Shown in pieces: positions 8,827 to 18,179 of a DNA stretch of 64,000 nucleotides. This DNA comes from Robiginitomaculum sp. GTDB taxonomy: Bacteria; Pseudomonadota; Alphaproteobacteria; Caulobacterales; Maricaulaceae. How positions within the stretch are numbered: the first letter of the stretch is position 1; each line of letters starts with the position of its first letter. The notes under the pieces are model-generated. The model was not told the origin of the DNA and did not search any database. It worked only from the letters and a program-made list of their open reading frames with translations. Made by a program: the position numbers and the translations under genes. Location of the stretch: positions 62,001 to 126,000 of the forward strand of contig JAJFFS010000011.1 of NCBI GenBank assembly GCA_021776515.1, written 5' to 3'.

Positions 8827-9065
8827 CGTCTGCCCCAAAAATTGACACGTTAAGTTTTGAGGCCGCGCTGAACGAGCTGGAACAAATCGTTCAAAAACTG
8901 GAAGGCGGCACTGTAGAGCTGGAACAATCTATCGCCATATATGAGCGTGGGTCTGCCTTAAAAGCTCATTGCGAGAAAAAATTGAAAGACGCACGACTGA
9001 AAATAGAAAAAATTGTTCTTAGCGCAGAAGGTAAAGTCAGTACTGCACCAACAGAAATCGGTTAA
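8823..9065 (+). CDS. xseB: Exodeoxyribonuclease VII small subunit
   Basis: 80 residues, the family length. The signature [33 protein letters not shown]-type helix-turn-helix hairpin is present ([29 protein letters not shown]), followed by a helical [16 protein letters not shown]. XseB binds the XseA catalytic subunit to degrade single-stranded DNA during repair; xseA is not in this window. It starts inside the stop of the phosphatase gene (ATGA) and ends 2 nt before ispA, so it is translated with the isoprenoid genes. Confidence 0.95.
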   Translation: MTSAPKIDTLSFEAALNELEQIVQKLEGGTVELEQSIAIYERGSALKAHCEKKLKDARLKIEKIVLSAEGKVSTAPTEIG

Positions 9066-9067
9066 CG

Positions 9068-9964
9068 ATGAATAGACAGGAAACCTTCTCTGAGCGTCTT
9101 GAAAACGTGGCTGACAAAGCCACGGTAGCCCTTGATGCACTAATCCCGCCAGTTGCCGGCCCGGAAGGCCAGTTGCTTTCGGCAATGCGGTATGCCGCAT
9201 TGGGTGATGGCAAACGCCTCCGCCCATTTTTTGTGCTGGAATGCGGACGACTTTTTGATATTAACGAGCGATCGTTGTTGCGCGTGGCAGCGGCGGTGGA
9301 ATGTATCCACGCCTATTCGCTGATTCATGACGACTTGCCCGCAATGGACGATGACGACCTGCGCCGTGGCCGGGCCAGTGTTCATAAGGCCTATAGCGAA
9401 GCCTTGGCTGTTCTGGCGGGCGACGCTCTGCAATCACTGGCTTTTGAAATCCTTAGCCATGAAGACACTCATTCCGGCCCGAAGGTCAGGGCTGAGCTTA
9501 TTCATCGGTTAGCCATTGCCTCAGGTGTACGGGGCATGGCGGGTGGTCAGGCGATTGATATTTCTGTCAAAGACAACACGCTGGAAATGCCTCTGATTGC
9601 CCGGATGCAACGGATGAAAACCGGCGCATTATTTCAGTTTTCTGCCGAGGCGGGCGCGGTGATGGCACAGGCAAGTCAGGATGCTTTTTCTGCCCTTGGC
9701 GGATTTGCCCATGATCTGGGCCTTGCTTACCAAATCACAGATGATCTTCTGGATGCCGAAGGTGAAGCCAGCGAAACTGGCAAAGCTGTTGGCAAAGACG
9801 GGGAGCAGGGTAAGGCCAGTTTCGTGCTTGCGCTTGGGCCTGATCAAGCCCGCGAACGGGCCAAAATGCTAGCTGAACAGGCCAAAAAACATCTGGAATT
9901 TTTTGGGCAAAGTGCCTCAATTTTGCGGCAATCTGTTGATTTTGTGATAGAGCGTACAGGATAA
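9068..9964 (+). CDS. ispA: Polyprenyl synthetase, probably farnesyl diphosphate synthase
   Basis: 298 residues. It condenses isopentenyl diphosphate with allylic diphosphates to give C15 (possibly C20) prenyl diphosphate, the precursor of ubiquinone side chains and undecaprenyl carrier. [11 protein letters not shown] binds isopentenyl diphosphate; the first Asp-rich motif is [14 protein letters not shown] with the two-residue insertion typical of bacterial FPP synthases; the second is DDLLDAEGE. The motif GGQAIDI and KTGALFQFS are as in IspA. It sits between xseB (2 nt) and dxs (16 nt), a standard order. Exact chain length cannot be proven from motifs alone. Confidence 0.93.
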   Translation: MNRQETFSERLENVADKATVALDALIPPVAGPEGQLLSAMRYAALGDGKRLRPFFVLECGRLFDINERSLLRVAAAVECIHAYSLIHDDLPAMDDDDLRRGRASVHKAYSEALAVLAGDALQSLAFEILSHEDTHSGPKVRAELIHRLAIASGVRGMAGGQAIDISVKDNTLEMPLIARMQRMKTGALFQFSAEAGAVMAQASQDAFSALGGFAHDLGLAYQITDDLLDAEGEASETGKAVGKDGEQGKASFVLALGPDQARERAKMLAEQAKKHLEFFGQSASILRQSVDFVIERTG

Positions 9965-9980
9965 TACCTTCGAGCAATTG

Positions 9981-11909
9981 ATGATGACAAAAAAACCTTC
10001 CATTCTGGATCGGGTACAAAACCCCGCAGACACCAAAGATTTTAACATTGGTGAATTGCGTGAACTTGCCGATGCGGTACGTGAAGAGGTTGTCGATGCG
10101 GTATCGGTTACCGGCGGTCATTTGGGTGCCGGACTGGGCGTGGTCGAGCTGACAGTAGCCTTGCATCACGTTTTTGATACCCCTTCTGACCGACTGATCT
10201 GGGATGTCGGCCACCAGTGTTATCCGCACAAAATACTCACAGGGCGAAAAGACCGTATTCGTTCCTTGCGTCAGGGTAATGGCCTTTCCGGTTTTACCAA
10301 ACGGGCAGAAAGCGAATATGACGCTTTTGGTGCAGGTCACGCCGCAACATCCATTTCTGCTGGCGTAGGCATGGCCGTTGCCCGCGACTTAAAAGGCGAT
10401 GACAACCACGTCATTTGCGTTATTGGTGACGGCTCCATGAGTGCGGGTATGGCCTATGAAGCCATGAACAATGCCGGGGCCATGGACAAACGCTTGATTG
10501 TTATTTTGAACGATAATGACATGTCGATTGCCCCGCCCGTGGGGGCGTTAAGCGCCCATCTGGCACGGCTGGTTTCCGGCGGTGCCTATACTACCATGCG
10601 CAAGCTGGCCAAGGATGTAGTCAGTCATTTACCACGACCTTTAAAAGAAGCAGCCCGCAAAACCGAAGAATATGCACGGGGCATGGCCGCTGGTGGCACA
10701 TTGTTTGAAGAACTGGGTTTTTATTATGTCGGGCCGATTGACGGACACAATCTCGATCATCTGGTATCAATCCTGCAAAACGTACGAGACCTAAAGGATG
10801 GCCCGGTTCTCATCCATGCGGTAACACAAAAGGGCAAGGGCTATAAATATGCCGAAAGCGCTGCCGATAAATACCACGGCGTTTCACGCTTTAATGTGGT
10901 CACAGGCGAGCAGCAAAAAGCCAAATCCGGCCCGCCCAGCTATACAAAGGTTTTTGCTCAATCGCTGATCTGTGAGGCCAAAAAGGACGAACGCATAGTA
11001 GCCGTCACCGCTGCCATGCCGGGCGGAACCGGGCTGGACCTCTTTGGTGAAGCTTTCCCTGAACGCATGTTTGATGTGGGCATTGCCGAGCAACACGCCG
11101 TTACCTTTGCCGCCGGTATGGCCGCCGATGGCCTCAAACCTTTTGCCGCGCTTTATTCAACATTTTTGCAACGCGGATATGATCAGCTTGTCCATGATGT
11201 CGCCATTCAGAACCTGCCGGTACGCTTTGCCATCGATCGCGCCGGGCTGGTGGGAGCCGATGGGCCAACCCATGCCGGTGCCTTTGATATTGGTTATATT
11301 GGTGCTGTGCCGAACATGGTGCTGATGGCCGCTTCTGATGAGGCTGAGCTGGCCCGCATGGTGGCCACGGCAGCAGATATAGACGATTGTCCGAGCGCTT
11401 TTCGTTATCCGCGTGGCAATGGCGTCGGTCTTGTGATCCCGGAAAATCCGAAACCTTTGGCCATAGGCAAGGGACGTATTGTGCGCGAGGGCACCCGCAT
11501 TGCCCTGCTCTCGCTTGGCGGGCGGCTGGACGAAGCACAAAAGGCCGCCGATATGCTTGATGCTCAGGGGCTGCCCACCACATTAGCCGATGCACGGTTT
11601 GCCAAACCGCTGGACGAAGACCTGATCTTGCGTCTGGCCCGCGAGCATGAGGTGCTGATCACTATTGAAGAAGGCGCACGGGGCGGCTTTGGTGCCTTTG
11701 TGCTGGAAATGCTGGCGACAAAAGGCGTGTTGGATAAGGGGGTGAAAATTCGTACCCTGACCCTGCCGGACATTTTTATCGATCAGGATACGCCGGATAA
11801 TATGTACGATACGGCTGGCCTGAACGCGGCTCATATCACCGCCGCCGCGCTGGGGGCATTAGGGCGCGAAACCGGCAACACGGTACTGGATACCGGAAAA
11901 CTGGCTTAA
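9981..11909 (+). CDS. dxs: 1-deoxy-D-xylulose-5-phosphate synthase
   Basis: 642-residue thiamine-diphosphate enzyme joining pyruvate and glyceraldehyde 3-phosphate, the first committed step of the MEP isoprenoid pathway. Visible features: [31 protein letters not shown], the ThDP motif [18 protein letters not shown] with NDNDMSI, the transketolase pyrimidine domain with [33 protein letters not shown], and a C-terminal transketolase domain ending in [10 protein letters not shown]. Length and domain order are normal. ATG 9981 is used; TTG 9978 and ATG 9984 are possible. Last gene of the plus-strand run; it converges on DUF938 across 30 nt. Confidence 0.97.
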   Translation: MMTKKPSILDRVQNPADTKDFNIGELRELADAVREEVVDAVSVTGGHLGAGLGVVELTVALHHVFDTPSDRLIWDVGHQCYPHKILTGRKDRIRSLRQGNGLSGFTKRAESEYDAFGAGHAATSISAGVGMAVARDLKGDDNHVICVIGDGSMSAGMAYEAMNNAGAMDKRLIVILNDNDMSIAPPVGALSAHLARLVSGGAYTTMRKLAKDVVSHLPRPLKEAARKTEEYARGMAAGGTLFEELGFYYVGPIDGHNLDHLVSILQNVRDLKDGPVLIHAVTQKGKGYKYAESAADKYHGVSRFNVVTGEQQKAKSGPPSYTKVFAQSLICEAKKDERIVAVTAAMPGGTGLDLFGEAFPERMFDVGIAEQHAVTFAAGMAADGLKPFAALYSTFLQRGYDQLVHDVAIQNLPVRFAIDRAGLVGADGPTHAGAFDIGYIGAVPNMVLMAASDEAELARMVATAADIDDCPSAFRYPRGNGVGLVIPENPKPLAIGKGRIVREGTRIALLSLGGRLDEAQKAADMLDAQGLPTTLADARFAKPLDEDLILRLAREHEVLITIEEGARGGFGAFVLEMLATKGVLDKGVKIRTLTLPDIFIDQDTPDNMYDTAGLNAAHITAAALGALGRETGNTVLDTGKLA

Positions 11910-11939
11910 TACTTTCTCAGCAGGACCCCGGGGTCGCGC

Positions 11940-12569
11940 CTAACGCTTCTCAAAAACAACACACAGATTATTGGCCGGCATGGCTATCGTTTTGCACAGA
12001 CGCAGGCCATTTTTATTTGCACAAGCGGTAACATCATTCAGATCTCGCACGCCCCATAAGGGATTTCGCCCGCGTAAGCTTTCATCAAACTCTGCATTGC
12101 TGGGTGCCGTGTGTTTGCCGTCTTTTTTGTAAGGGCCGTAGAGAAATAATATGCCGCCCGGAGGTAAAAGCCGTCCGGCGCCATACATCAACCCCTGCGT
12201 GGCTTCCCAGGGCGAAATATGGATCATGTTGATATTAACCAGTGCATCAAAAAATGGTGGCCAGACAGCTTGCCCTTCATGCCAATTGGGTGCGCAAACA
12301 TCGAGAAGAACCGGGTTCTGAATACGCCCATGACCGTCCCGCCATGCCTCAATACTGTTGATGTGGGCCGGGTCCAGATCGCTGGGCCACCAGCTTATCT
12401 TAGGCAAGGCGGCACTAAAATGCACCGCATGTTGACCCGAGCCCGAGGCAATTTCCAATACGTTTCTTGCCTCTGGCGGCAGCTCTTTTCTCAGCACCTG
12501 CACTATTGGCTCGGCATTACGCCCGGCAGAGGGAAAATCAAGGCGAGGGGTTTTGGGATCCGTTTCCAT
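11940..12569 (-). CDS. DUF938 SAM-dependent methyltransferase-like protein
   Basis: 209 residues. The SAM-binding motif I appears as VLEIASGSGQHAVHFS, followed by WWPSDLD and the DUF938-typical NINMIHISPWEATQGLM, and GGILFLYGPYKKDGKHTAPSN-type segment (LFLYGPYK, APSNAEFD). The family is widespread in proteobacteria and its substrate is unknown. The start codon overlaps the stop of the heparinase-like gene by one base (TAATG), which implies translational coupling. It converges on dxs. Confidence 0.88.
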   Translation of the reverse strand: METDPKTPRLDFPSAGRNAEPIVQVLRKELPPEARNVLEIASGSGQHAVHFSAALPKISWWPSDLDPAHINSIEAWRDGHGRIQNPVLLDVCAPNWHEGQAVWPPFFDALVNINMIHISPWEATQGLMYGAGRLLPPGGILFLYGPYKKDGKHTAPSNAEFDESLRGRNPLWGVRDLNDVTACANKNGLRLCKTIAMPANNLCVVFEKR

Positions 12570-14287
12570 TATACTCGTTCTATCGACCAGCTTATAAGGT
12601 TTTTTCCGTTAGTAATGCCACCTTTTGTATTCAGATTATGGTGCACCACAAGCTGGACGGTGCGTCCTGGCGGTGCCCCGGCGGCAAGATAAACAGATGG
12701 CTGCAGTTCAATTTTGCCAATAGCACAATGAAACCGCCAACCGGTGCCATCGGGCAAGATCAGAAGAATTTGGGAACCATCACGAGCCAGACTGGCCCGG
12801 ACCTTTGGATGCAAATGAAAACGTACGGCACAATCCAGCGTGGGGGGCACTGTTACCTTGGGGGCATCAATCGGGCGAAACACCCGGTCTTCACCAAAGA
12901 TTTTTGCCCCACCTTCGTGCACCAGAACCTGACGTTGATGGATCAAACCATAACGGTGCAAATACCCGCCATGGCTGGCCTCAATTCTTGTGCCCTCACC
13001 AGGTTCCAGCTTGCGCCGTGAGGGATTTGCCTGTCCGCGTTGACGAAGCCGTGGACCCAATAAGGCCGCCCGCAACCCCTCGGCACGAATCTGCGCTGAA
13101 GAGGTGTCGTTTATAGTCAGGGTTGAATGAGCGGCACTGGTACGAACCGCAGCATGCCATCGATCCGGTTGATCCTCTGACCAGCCACAATTGACAATCA
13201 GCCGCCCGCCTGGCGTGCTTAGCTCCAGCGCCAGTGCACCAGCGTGTGCATGTTGGCTAAATCGTTCAGGCGGCGCTCTGCCGGTATCCATTATCAGAAC
13301 CGATGCCTCTGTTCTGACCCGCTGGTAACCAGAGTGCGGGGCATAACTAAAGTCACTTTCTGGGATTGAAAGGTTACTCAAAATATTCTCAACCGCCAGA
13401 TGGCGCCCTTCACCACTGCCGTTAAAAACAGCAAGATAACCATCGGCCGCACACAAAAAACGAACCATAGGTGCCAGCCGCGCCAGGGCGCGCTCAATAT
13501 CTTCAGGCACATGCATGTTTTGGCTTTCCAGCAAAAGCTTGAGCGATATGAGGTCACAGAGCGTTGATGTTGCATCTTCCGGACTTCGAGAAATATGCCC
13601 ACCATCTGGCAAAATTTGCTCGGCCAGTTGAACGCTCAATAACGCCAACCCCCGCTCTATAAATCGTTCTGTACCCGGGATGATTATACCCGTAGCAACA
13701 AGCACCTGCGCGATTTGCAAACGATCACGAGGGTCAACAGCAATGTTTCCCAGACTAAGCAAATAAGACACCTGCCTAATCAGGTTTTCCCGCCGTCTTT
13801 CTTCTTGTTCGCCAGAACCAAGAAGGTGTTCGCCGGCCGCTAACCAGTTCAGGCACCGCTTTGCCGCAAGGCCAGGAGACCATGAAAATGGGTTCCACCC
13901 CCCATAAATAGAGATCCACTGGTCCATATGTTCTTCGACCAGTGAGCGCGCCTCTGGTGTCTCCAAAGCCAGCAGGTCATGCATCCAGCTAAATTCATGC
14001 AACCGCGTCGCAAAACGGCGCGAGGGCGCAGGTTTGGCCCAGGGTTCGCGTGTATTGGCAAATTGCAGGGTGACCCCGGCAAGAGAGAATGTGTTCTGGG
14101 CCAGTGCCGTACCTTTTTGCGGGTCGGCAAGGGTCAGACGGGGAAAGCTTATGTTTGGCGACGCCGTATCAGGTGTCCGTAAAAATATTGAGCGAAAAAA
14201 GGGTACACTGAAAAGCTCACCGGCAAGGCGGCGGCGTCCCGCTTTCCAGGCGGCGTTCAAAATTTCCAGAAACTGGTTTTCTGCCAC
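12569..14287 (-). CDS. Heparinase II/III family protein
   Basis: 572 residues with an alpha/alpha-barrel N-terminal half (LHEFSWMHDLL, IYGGWNPFSWSPGLAAKRCLNWL) and a beta-rich C-terminal heparinase II/III domain. The C-terminal part has the conserved SQHAHAGALALEL with catalytic-type His and the HSTLTINDTSSAQI segment. In alphaproteobacteria this gene commonly lies beside the rsmB-type rRNA methyltransferase, and here an RsmB homologue lies about 0.8 kb upstream on the same strand. The real substrate is unlikely to be heparin; an acidic exopolysaccharide or cell-wall polymer is an inference. No signal peptide is obvious. Confidence 0.88.
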   Translation of the reverse strand: MAENQFLEILNAAWKAGRRRLAGELFSVPFFRSIFLRTPDTASPNISFPRLTLADPQKGTALAQNTFSLAGVTLQFANTREPWAKPAPSRRFATRLHEFSWMHDLLALETPEARSLVEEHMDQWISIYGGWNPFSWSPGLAAKRCLNWLAAGEHLLGSGEQEERRRENLIRQVSYLLSLGNIAVDPRDRLQIAQVLVATGIIIPGTERFIERGLALLSVQLAEQILPDGGHISRSPEDATSTLCDLISLKLLLESQNMHVPEDIERALARLAPMVRFLCAADGYLAVFNGSGEGRHLAVENILSNLSIPESDFSYAPHSGYQRVRTEASVLIMDTGRAPPERFSQHAHAGALALELSTPGGRLIVNCGWSEDQPDRWHAAVRTSAAHSTLTINDTSSAQIRAEGLRAALLGPRLRQRGQANPSRRKLEPGEGTRIEASHGGYLHRYGLIHQRQVLVHEGGAKIFGEDRVFRPIDAPKVTVPPTLDCAVRFHLHPKVRASLARDGSQILLILPDGTGWRFHCAIGKIELQPSVYLAAGAPPGRTVQLVVHHNLNTKGGITNGKNLISWSIERV

Positions 14288-14405
14288 TTTTATCGCTCAC
14301 CTGTGGTTCGGACGTACTGCGTCCTATTAATGAGCGAGGAAATGGTGAAAATCAAATGTACCCGCAAAGGAAAATTCCATCACGGGCACATATTGCTATT
14401 AAAAT

Positions 14406-14419
14406 CTGCCAAATGGCAG
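14406..14419 (-). terminator. Probable intrinsic terminator of the glycine-zipper lipoprotein gene
   Basis: Read on the minus strand, a 5-bp stem CTGCC / GGCAG closes a four-base ATTT loop and is followed by ATTTTAATA, 20 nt after the stop of the lipoprotein gene. On the plus strand the same stem is followed by GTTCTTTTT, so it could work in both directions. The short stem keeps confidence moderate. Confidence 0.45.
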
Positions 14420-14438
14420 GTTCTTTTTGGATCCGGGC

Positions 14439-14942
14439 CTAATTATAGGCGGGTTGCTGGGCGTTCTGTTTTGGCAGAACGCGTGCCCGTTCCCCATACT
14501 CCACCCAAACAGGGGTTCCATTGGCAATAGCCACATCGCCACCCTGGGTGATGGTGATAATTTCCTCATCACGGTCCAGTTTGATCGTATAGGCAAACCC
14601 GGTACGCTCGGTTGCGTCATTTTCAATGGCAGCACCCAGCAATCCGCCCAATATAGCACCGCCAATAGCACCAATGGCGCTATTGCGACCATGACTGCCG
14701 GCTTCCTTGCCGATAACCGCACCAAGACCAGCACCACCAACAGCGCCAACGCCGGAATTACTACCTTCAATTTTGATAACGCGACTGGCTATGACCACAC
14801 CAGAGTCGGCATGGCTGACCTCGCCAATACTACTGCGTTGGTAATCATTGGCGCCAAGGTCGGAAGCGCAACCACCAAGCACGAGAACACCGGCAACACT
14901 CAGTGCGCCAAAGGTTCGGGTTACAGTTCGTGAAATAATCAT
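14439..14942 (-). CDS. Glycine-zipper outer-membrane lipoprotein (SlyB/17-kDa antigen-like)
   Basis: 167 residues. A signal peptide ends in the lipobox VLVLGGC, so the mature N terminus would be a lipidated Cys. The middle has two glycine-zipper hairpins (GAVGGAGLGAVIG and GAIGGAILGGLLGAAIE) as in the 2TM glycine-zipper family of SlyB/PcpC. The C-terminal domain IKLDRDEEIITITQ...VWVEYGERARVL is the OB-like tail seen in that family. SlyB-type proteins stabilise the outer membrane under stress. AGGATT precedes ATG 14942. A terminator-like hairpin lies just downstream. Confidence 0.85.
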   Translation of the reverse strand: MIISRTVTRTFGALSVAGVLVLGGCASDLGANDYQRSSIGEVSHADSGVVIASRVIKIEGSNSGVGAVGGAGLGAVIGKEAGSHGRNSAIGAIGGAILGGLLGAAIENDATERTGFAYTIKLDRDEEIITITQGGDVAIANGTPVWVEYGERARVLPKQNAQQPAYN

Positions 14943-15062
14943 AATAAAATCCTTGCTTGTTAATTATGAGCCATGCCCCCAATCATATACTTTGACATCG
15001 TCAAGCTGAACAGTATCTGAACGCCAGCTGAATGATCGGTTCGGTTTCGGTTTAACTTTAAT

Positions 15063-16361
15063 TTATGTTCGCAAGAAGGCGGCTATGTAGAAGGCATCAA
15101 GGCCACCGCGTTCAACCCACGCCCCTGGTGGAATGCGTAAAGAATGGTCCTGCGCAAACTCTTGCCCATAAGGGAGGGTTTTCTTGTCTATCTCAAGAGG
15201 TTGCAGAGGCAGTTTCTCCTGCGCACGTTTGGCAATGTTTTCGCCTTCCTCTGGCTGTGCCGAACATACACAATAAATCAGCCGACCGCCGGGACGCAGC
15301 ATTTCACACGCAGCTTTGAGAATGGCAAACTGTTTGTCGGCCAGCGCCTCGACCTGCTCCGGGGTTTTCAGGGCCAGAACATCAGGCTGGCGGCGAAACA
15401 CGCCTGTTGCCGTGCAAGGCGCATCAACCAGAACTGCATCCACGAGCGCCTCCGGCTTCCAGTTGAGCGCATCAGCACAGACGCTGTGGAGCGTGAGGCC
15501 AAGTCTTTTCATGTTTTCATCAAGTCGCTTCAGGCGCGACGCGGACCTGTCCAGCGCCCATACGTCTGCACCGGTTGCGGCCAGTTGCGCACTTTTCCCG
15601 CCAGGTGCCGCACAAAGATCGACAATTTTCTCACCCGGTTTCGCTGCCAGTATTATGGCAGGTAATGCTGCTGCCGCATCCTGCACCTGCCACTTCCCCT
15701 CGGTAAATTCGGGCCATTTGGTGATGTCACCTTGCGGACGGTGACTTGCCTCTATACGCAGCGTATGCGGCCCCAGGGCCTTCCCTTTCAAAGTTTCGAC
15801 ATAACCGGATATTTCAGTAAAAAAGGTCAAATCTGTTGGCTGGTCCTGGACCAGAACCTGTGCTGCATTTTTTACCGCATCATCACCATAAGCACCCTGC
15901 CAGCTTTCACGGAGCCATGAGGGGAGATTTTCTTCTGGCGCAAAGGCGGCAAGGCGCTCCTGTCCCTCGGCAGCAACTTTACGCAATACCGCATTGGCCA
16001 GATGACGAAAGGCGCGGGTCTTGCCCCGACTGGCAGCCAGCGAGACCGCCTCATTAACGATGGCAAAAGCCGGGCTGCGTAAAAACAGAATTTCAGCCGT
16101 GGCACAACGTAAAATGGCCCGCATAAGCCCCGCTTTGGGCGGTAAAGGCTTTTTAATATAGCCATCCAGAACCGCATCTATCTGGCCCTTGCGGCGCAAT
16201 ACCGTACCAGCAATGGCTCGCGCCAGTGCCCGATCACGCGGGCTCATGGCGGCAAAGCCACTGGGACCGGCAAGAAACTCATCCATGCTCTGGCCCTTAT
16301 CAAGGATGGCAGTAATGGCATTTGCTGCCCATGTGCGGGCTGGTGATAATTCGGTATGCAT
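15063..16361 (-). CDS. rsmB: 16S rRNA (cytosine-C5)-methyltransferase, RsmB/Sun-like
   Basis: 432 residues. An N-terminal NusB-like RNA-binding helical domain (LARAIAGTVLRRKGQIDAVL, LRCATAEILFL) is followed by a PUA-like linker and an Fmu/NOL1-type methyltransferase domain. SAM-binding motif LCAAPGGKSAQLAATGADVWALD, motif IV VDAPCTATGVFRRQPD, and motif VI YCVCSAQPEE with the two cysteines required for C5 methylation are all present. It is expected to modify C967 of 16S rRNA. Divergent from the DUF1674 gene across 72 nt. Confidence 0.92.
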   Translation of the reverse strand: MHTELSPARTWAANAITAILDKGQSMDEFLAGPSGFAAMSPRDRALARAIAGTVLRRKGQIDAVLDGYIKKPLPPKAGLMRAILRCATAEILFLRSPAFAIVNEAVSLAASRGKTRAFRHLANAVLRKVAAEGQERLAAFAPEENLPSWLRESWQGAYGDDAVKNAAQVLVQDQPTDLTFFTEISGYVETLKGKALGPHTLRIEASHRPQGDITKWPEFTEGKWQVQDAAAALPAIILAAKPGEKIVDLCAAPGGKSAQLAATGADVWALDRSASRLKRLDENMKRLGLTLHSVCADALNWKPEALVDAVLVDAPCTATGVFRRQPDVLALKTPEQVEALADKQFAILKAACEMLRPGGRLIYCVCSAQPEEGENIAKRAQEKLPLQPLEIDKKTLPYGQEFAQDHSLRIPPGAWVERGGLDAFYIAAFLRT

Positions 16362-16433
16362 AGGCGCGCATTAACATGCAATGAGACTGACTGACAGGTT
16401 TATTGCAGCAGGTTTGCATGATAGACAAAGCTC

Positions 16434-16619
16434 ATGACCAAACACCCCGATCAACCATCAAACAAACCTGACGCTGCCTTGCGTGCTCTTGCTGAGGCAC
16501 AGGCCCGGCGCAAACAAAATGGCGGAGCGCAAATGCCGACTGAACGAGGTGGCCCCAAGGGCGCTGAACCAACGCGCTATGGTGATTGGGAACGCAAAGG
16601 CATCGCCTCGGATTTTTAA
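16434..16619 (+). CDS. DUF1674 protein, SDHAF4-like succinate dehydrogenase assembly factor
   Basis: 61 residues. The C-terminal signature GPKGAEPTRYGDWERKGIASDF is diagnostic of DUF1674; only the last roughly 25 residues are conserved, the N terminus being a charged disordered stretch. The mitochondrial homologue SDHAF4 (Sdh8) binds flavinylated SdhA before complex assembly, so a role in succinate dehydrogenase maturation is likely. The family is typical of alphaproteobacteria and mitochondria. sdh genes are not in the window. Confidence 0.9.
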   Translation: MTKHPDQPSNKPDAALRALAEAQARRKQNGGAQMPTERGGPKGAEPTRYGDWERKGIASDF

Positions 16620-16620
16620 G

Positions 16621-16660
16621 CCTGCCTGATCGCTTACCTGCCTGATCGCCTGCCAGGCGA
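16621..16660. repeat. Short tandem repeat and hairpin between DUF1674 and the exported Gly-rich protein
   Basis: Two copies of CCTGCCTGATCGC at 16621 and 16637 with a 16-nt period, followed directly by the hairpin-like CGCCTG C CAGGCG. Possibly a degenerate terminator for the preceding gene; no T-tract follows. Confidence 0.4.
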
Positions 16661-16728
16661 AGTCGCTACGGCACAGGGTTTGCGTACTATAGTCTCATAC
16701 TGTTCTGAAACGGGACCGGGAGAGACAG

Positions 16729-17610
16729 ATGCCTATGTCATTATTACCAAAACGAGCCACCCTTCTTCTGACAGGCACCCTCATAACCATTGGTTTGGCA
16801 CTCAGCGGCAATGCTATGGCCGGACAAAATAATTCTTGCCTGACCGGTACTGTTTCTTCTGAACAACAACGTATTGATTGCGCCGGGCGATGGGTTTCAG
16901 CAGATGGCACACGTTTTGGTCCGCAAATCTTGCCGCACAAGACACCTCGAACACCGCATCCCGCCTGGCGAAGCGCAGAAACAAAGTCTCATGGACATGA
17001 AGGCATAGGTGCTTCACGCACATATTCCACCCATCACGCCCGTATGCCTGCGCCTGTCTGGACACCACCAGAGCCTTACCATCAGGATGCACCTGTGGTC
17101 GTGACGCGGGGCAATCACGCCAACACCTATGACGGCAGCTATGATATTTATGTACCGACCCACCATGCACAGAAAAAAGCCTGTGGCCGCCATAATGAAA
17201 CAAAAATTTATTGTGATACAGACAACCCTTCCCTGCCAATAGAAGGCTGCTTTACCCAGGATACATCGGGACAAACCCATTCCGTACCGTGCCCAATTGC
17301 CAACACCCACTCTACCGCCACTTATGGTTCTCATGTACAGGCAACGGCACACGCCAGCGCAAGTGCCAATGTCAACATTAGCTCCGCCGGATTTTTTAGC
17401 TCCCTTTCAGGCGGCGTCGGTGGGGGCGGCTCTACCTTCTATGGCGGTGGCGGGGGTGTCGTTGTTACAGGCGGTGGTGGCAGCGTCCTTTCCAGAGCTC
17501 CATTGATACGCTTTCGTTCGCGCCACCGCGGACGCAGAGGCGGCGGTCATCATGGCGGCGGTTGCGGTTGTTCAGGCGGCGGCATGATGGGCATGGGCGG
17601 CGGCGATTGA
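16729..17610 (+). CDS. Exported glycine- and histidine-rich protein of unknown function
   Basis: 293 residues. The signal peptide runs through LLLTGTLITIGLALSGNAMA. The mature protein has a Cys pair (CLTGTVSSEQQRIDCAGRW), a Pro/His-rich middle, another Cys cluster (CGRHNETKIYCDTDNP, GCFTQDTSGQTHSVPC), an Ala/Ser segment and a C terminus dominated by Gly runs, then RSRHRGRRGGGHHGGG, CGCSGGG and MMGMGGGD. The Gly/His/Met/Cys-rich tail could bind metal, but that is inference. GGGAGAG precedes ATG 16729; MSLL at 16735 is an alternative start. No family recognised. Confidence 0.65.
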   Translation: MPMSLLPKRATLLLTGTLITIGLALSGNAMAGQNNSCLTGTVSSEQQRIDCAGRWVSADGTRFGPQILPHKTPRTPHPAWRSAETKSHGHEGIGASRTYSTHHARMPAPVWTPPEPYHQDAPVVVTRGNHANTYDGSYDIYVPTHHAQKKACGRHNETKIYCDTDNPSLPIEGCFTQDTSGQTHSVPCPIANTHSTATYGSHVQATAHASASANVNISSAGFFSSLSGGVGGGGSTFYGGGGGVVVTGGGGSVLSRAPLIRFRSRHRGRRGGGHHGGGCGCSGGGMMGMGGGD

Positions 17611-17720
17611 ACTATTCTGGATAACACCGCCCTGCAATTAATCAACTTAAACGGGAGTTTTGGACTTGTTTCGTTCATAATTTAGGAGTAAAATCCTATT
17701 TTTTGAATCTTGGTCTCAGG

Positions 17721-18158
17721 ATGAAACTGTTTTTTATTCCCATATTCGGGTTTGTATTGACCAGCACAAGCACAGCCATGACACGGGATGTGCTTTCCGG
17801 CCCTATTTCTGCCCGGCTGATCCGCGTGGTGGATGGTGATACTCTGGCGGTGAGCGCCTTGATCTGGCCCGGACAACATATCGACATCAATGTTCGTCTT
17901 GCTGACATTGATGCTCCGGAACTATTTCGCCCGAAATGTATTACCGAACGTAAACGCGCTGGTGAGGCCCGGGATTTTCTGAAGCACTATGTTGGTGAAC
18001 AGATAACACTCAAGGCTGTTCATCTTGGTAAATATGCAGGCCGGGTCATTGCCAAGGTAGAAACCGGCGCGGGCGAAGATTTATCGACATTGCTGCTCCG
18101 GGCAGGCCTTGCCCATACAATAACCGACCCTTCATCCTGGTGCCCTAAAGCTCCCTAG
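17721..18158 (+). CDS. Secreted thermonuclease-family (SNase-like) protein
   Basis: 145 residues with an N-terminal signal peptide (MKLFFIPIFGFVLTSTSTAM). The staphylococcal-nuclease OB fold is represented by RVVDGDTLAV, VRLADIDAPEL, an acidic RAGEARDFL helix and KYAGRVIAKV; the two catalytic Arg and the Glu/Asp calcium positions seem present. It ends with a C-terminal helix DLSTLLLRAGLAHT. ATG 17721 gives the signal peptide at the very start; a TTG at 17703 is in frame. Converges on nth with 21 nt between. Function as an exported nuclease or OB-fold binding protein is likely but untested. Confidence 0.82.
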   Translation: MKLFFIPIFGFVLTSTSTAMTRDVLSGPISARLIRVVDGDTLAVSALIWPGQHIDINVRLADIDAPELFRPKCITERKRAGEARDFLKHYVGEQITLKAVHLGKYAGRVIAKVETGAGEDLSTLLLRAGLAHTITDPSSWCPKAP

Positions 18159-18179
18159 ATGGGCAATCTCACCCCAGCT

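Noticed and set aside
11134-11595. Open frames of up to 153 codons opposite dxs
   Set aside because: They lie on the antisense of a strongly conserved enzyme gene, have no Shine-Dalgarno, and read as low-complexity, so they are shadows.
11924-11935. Perfect 12-bp palindrome GACCCCGGGGTC in the dxs/DUF938 gap
   Set aside because: It has no loop and no T-tract, and a 12-bp GC-rich palindrome is expected by chance; not a terminator or operator I can support.
14310-14324. Hairpin GGACG / CGTCC with five-base loop upstream of the heparinase gene
   Set aside because: Too short and without T-tract; not supported as regulatory.
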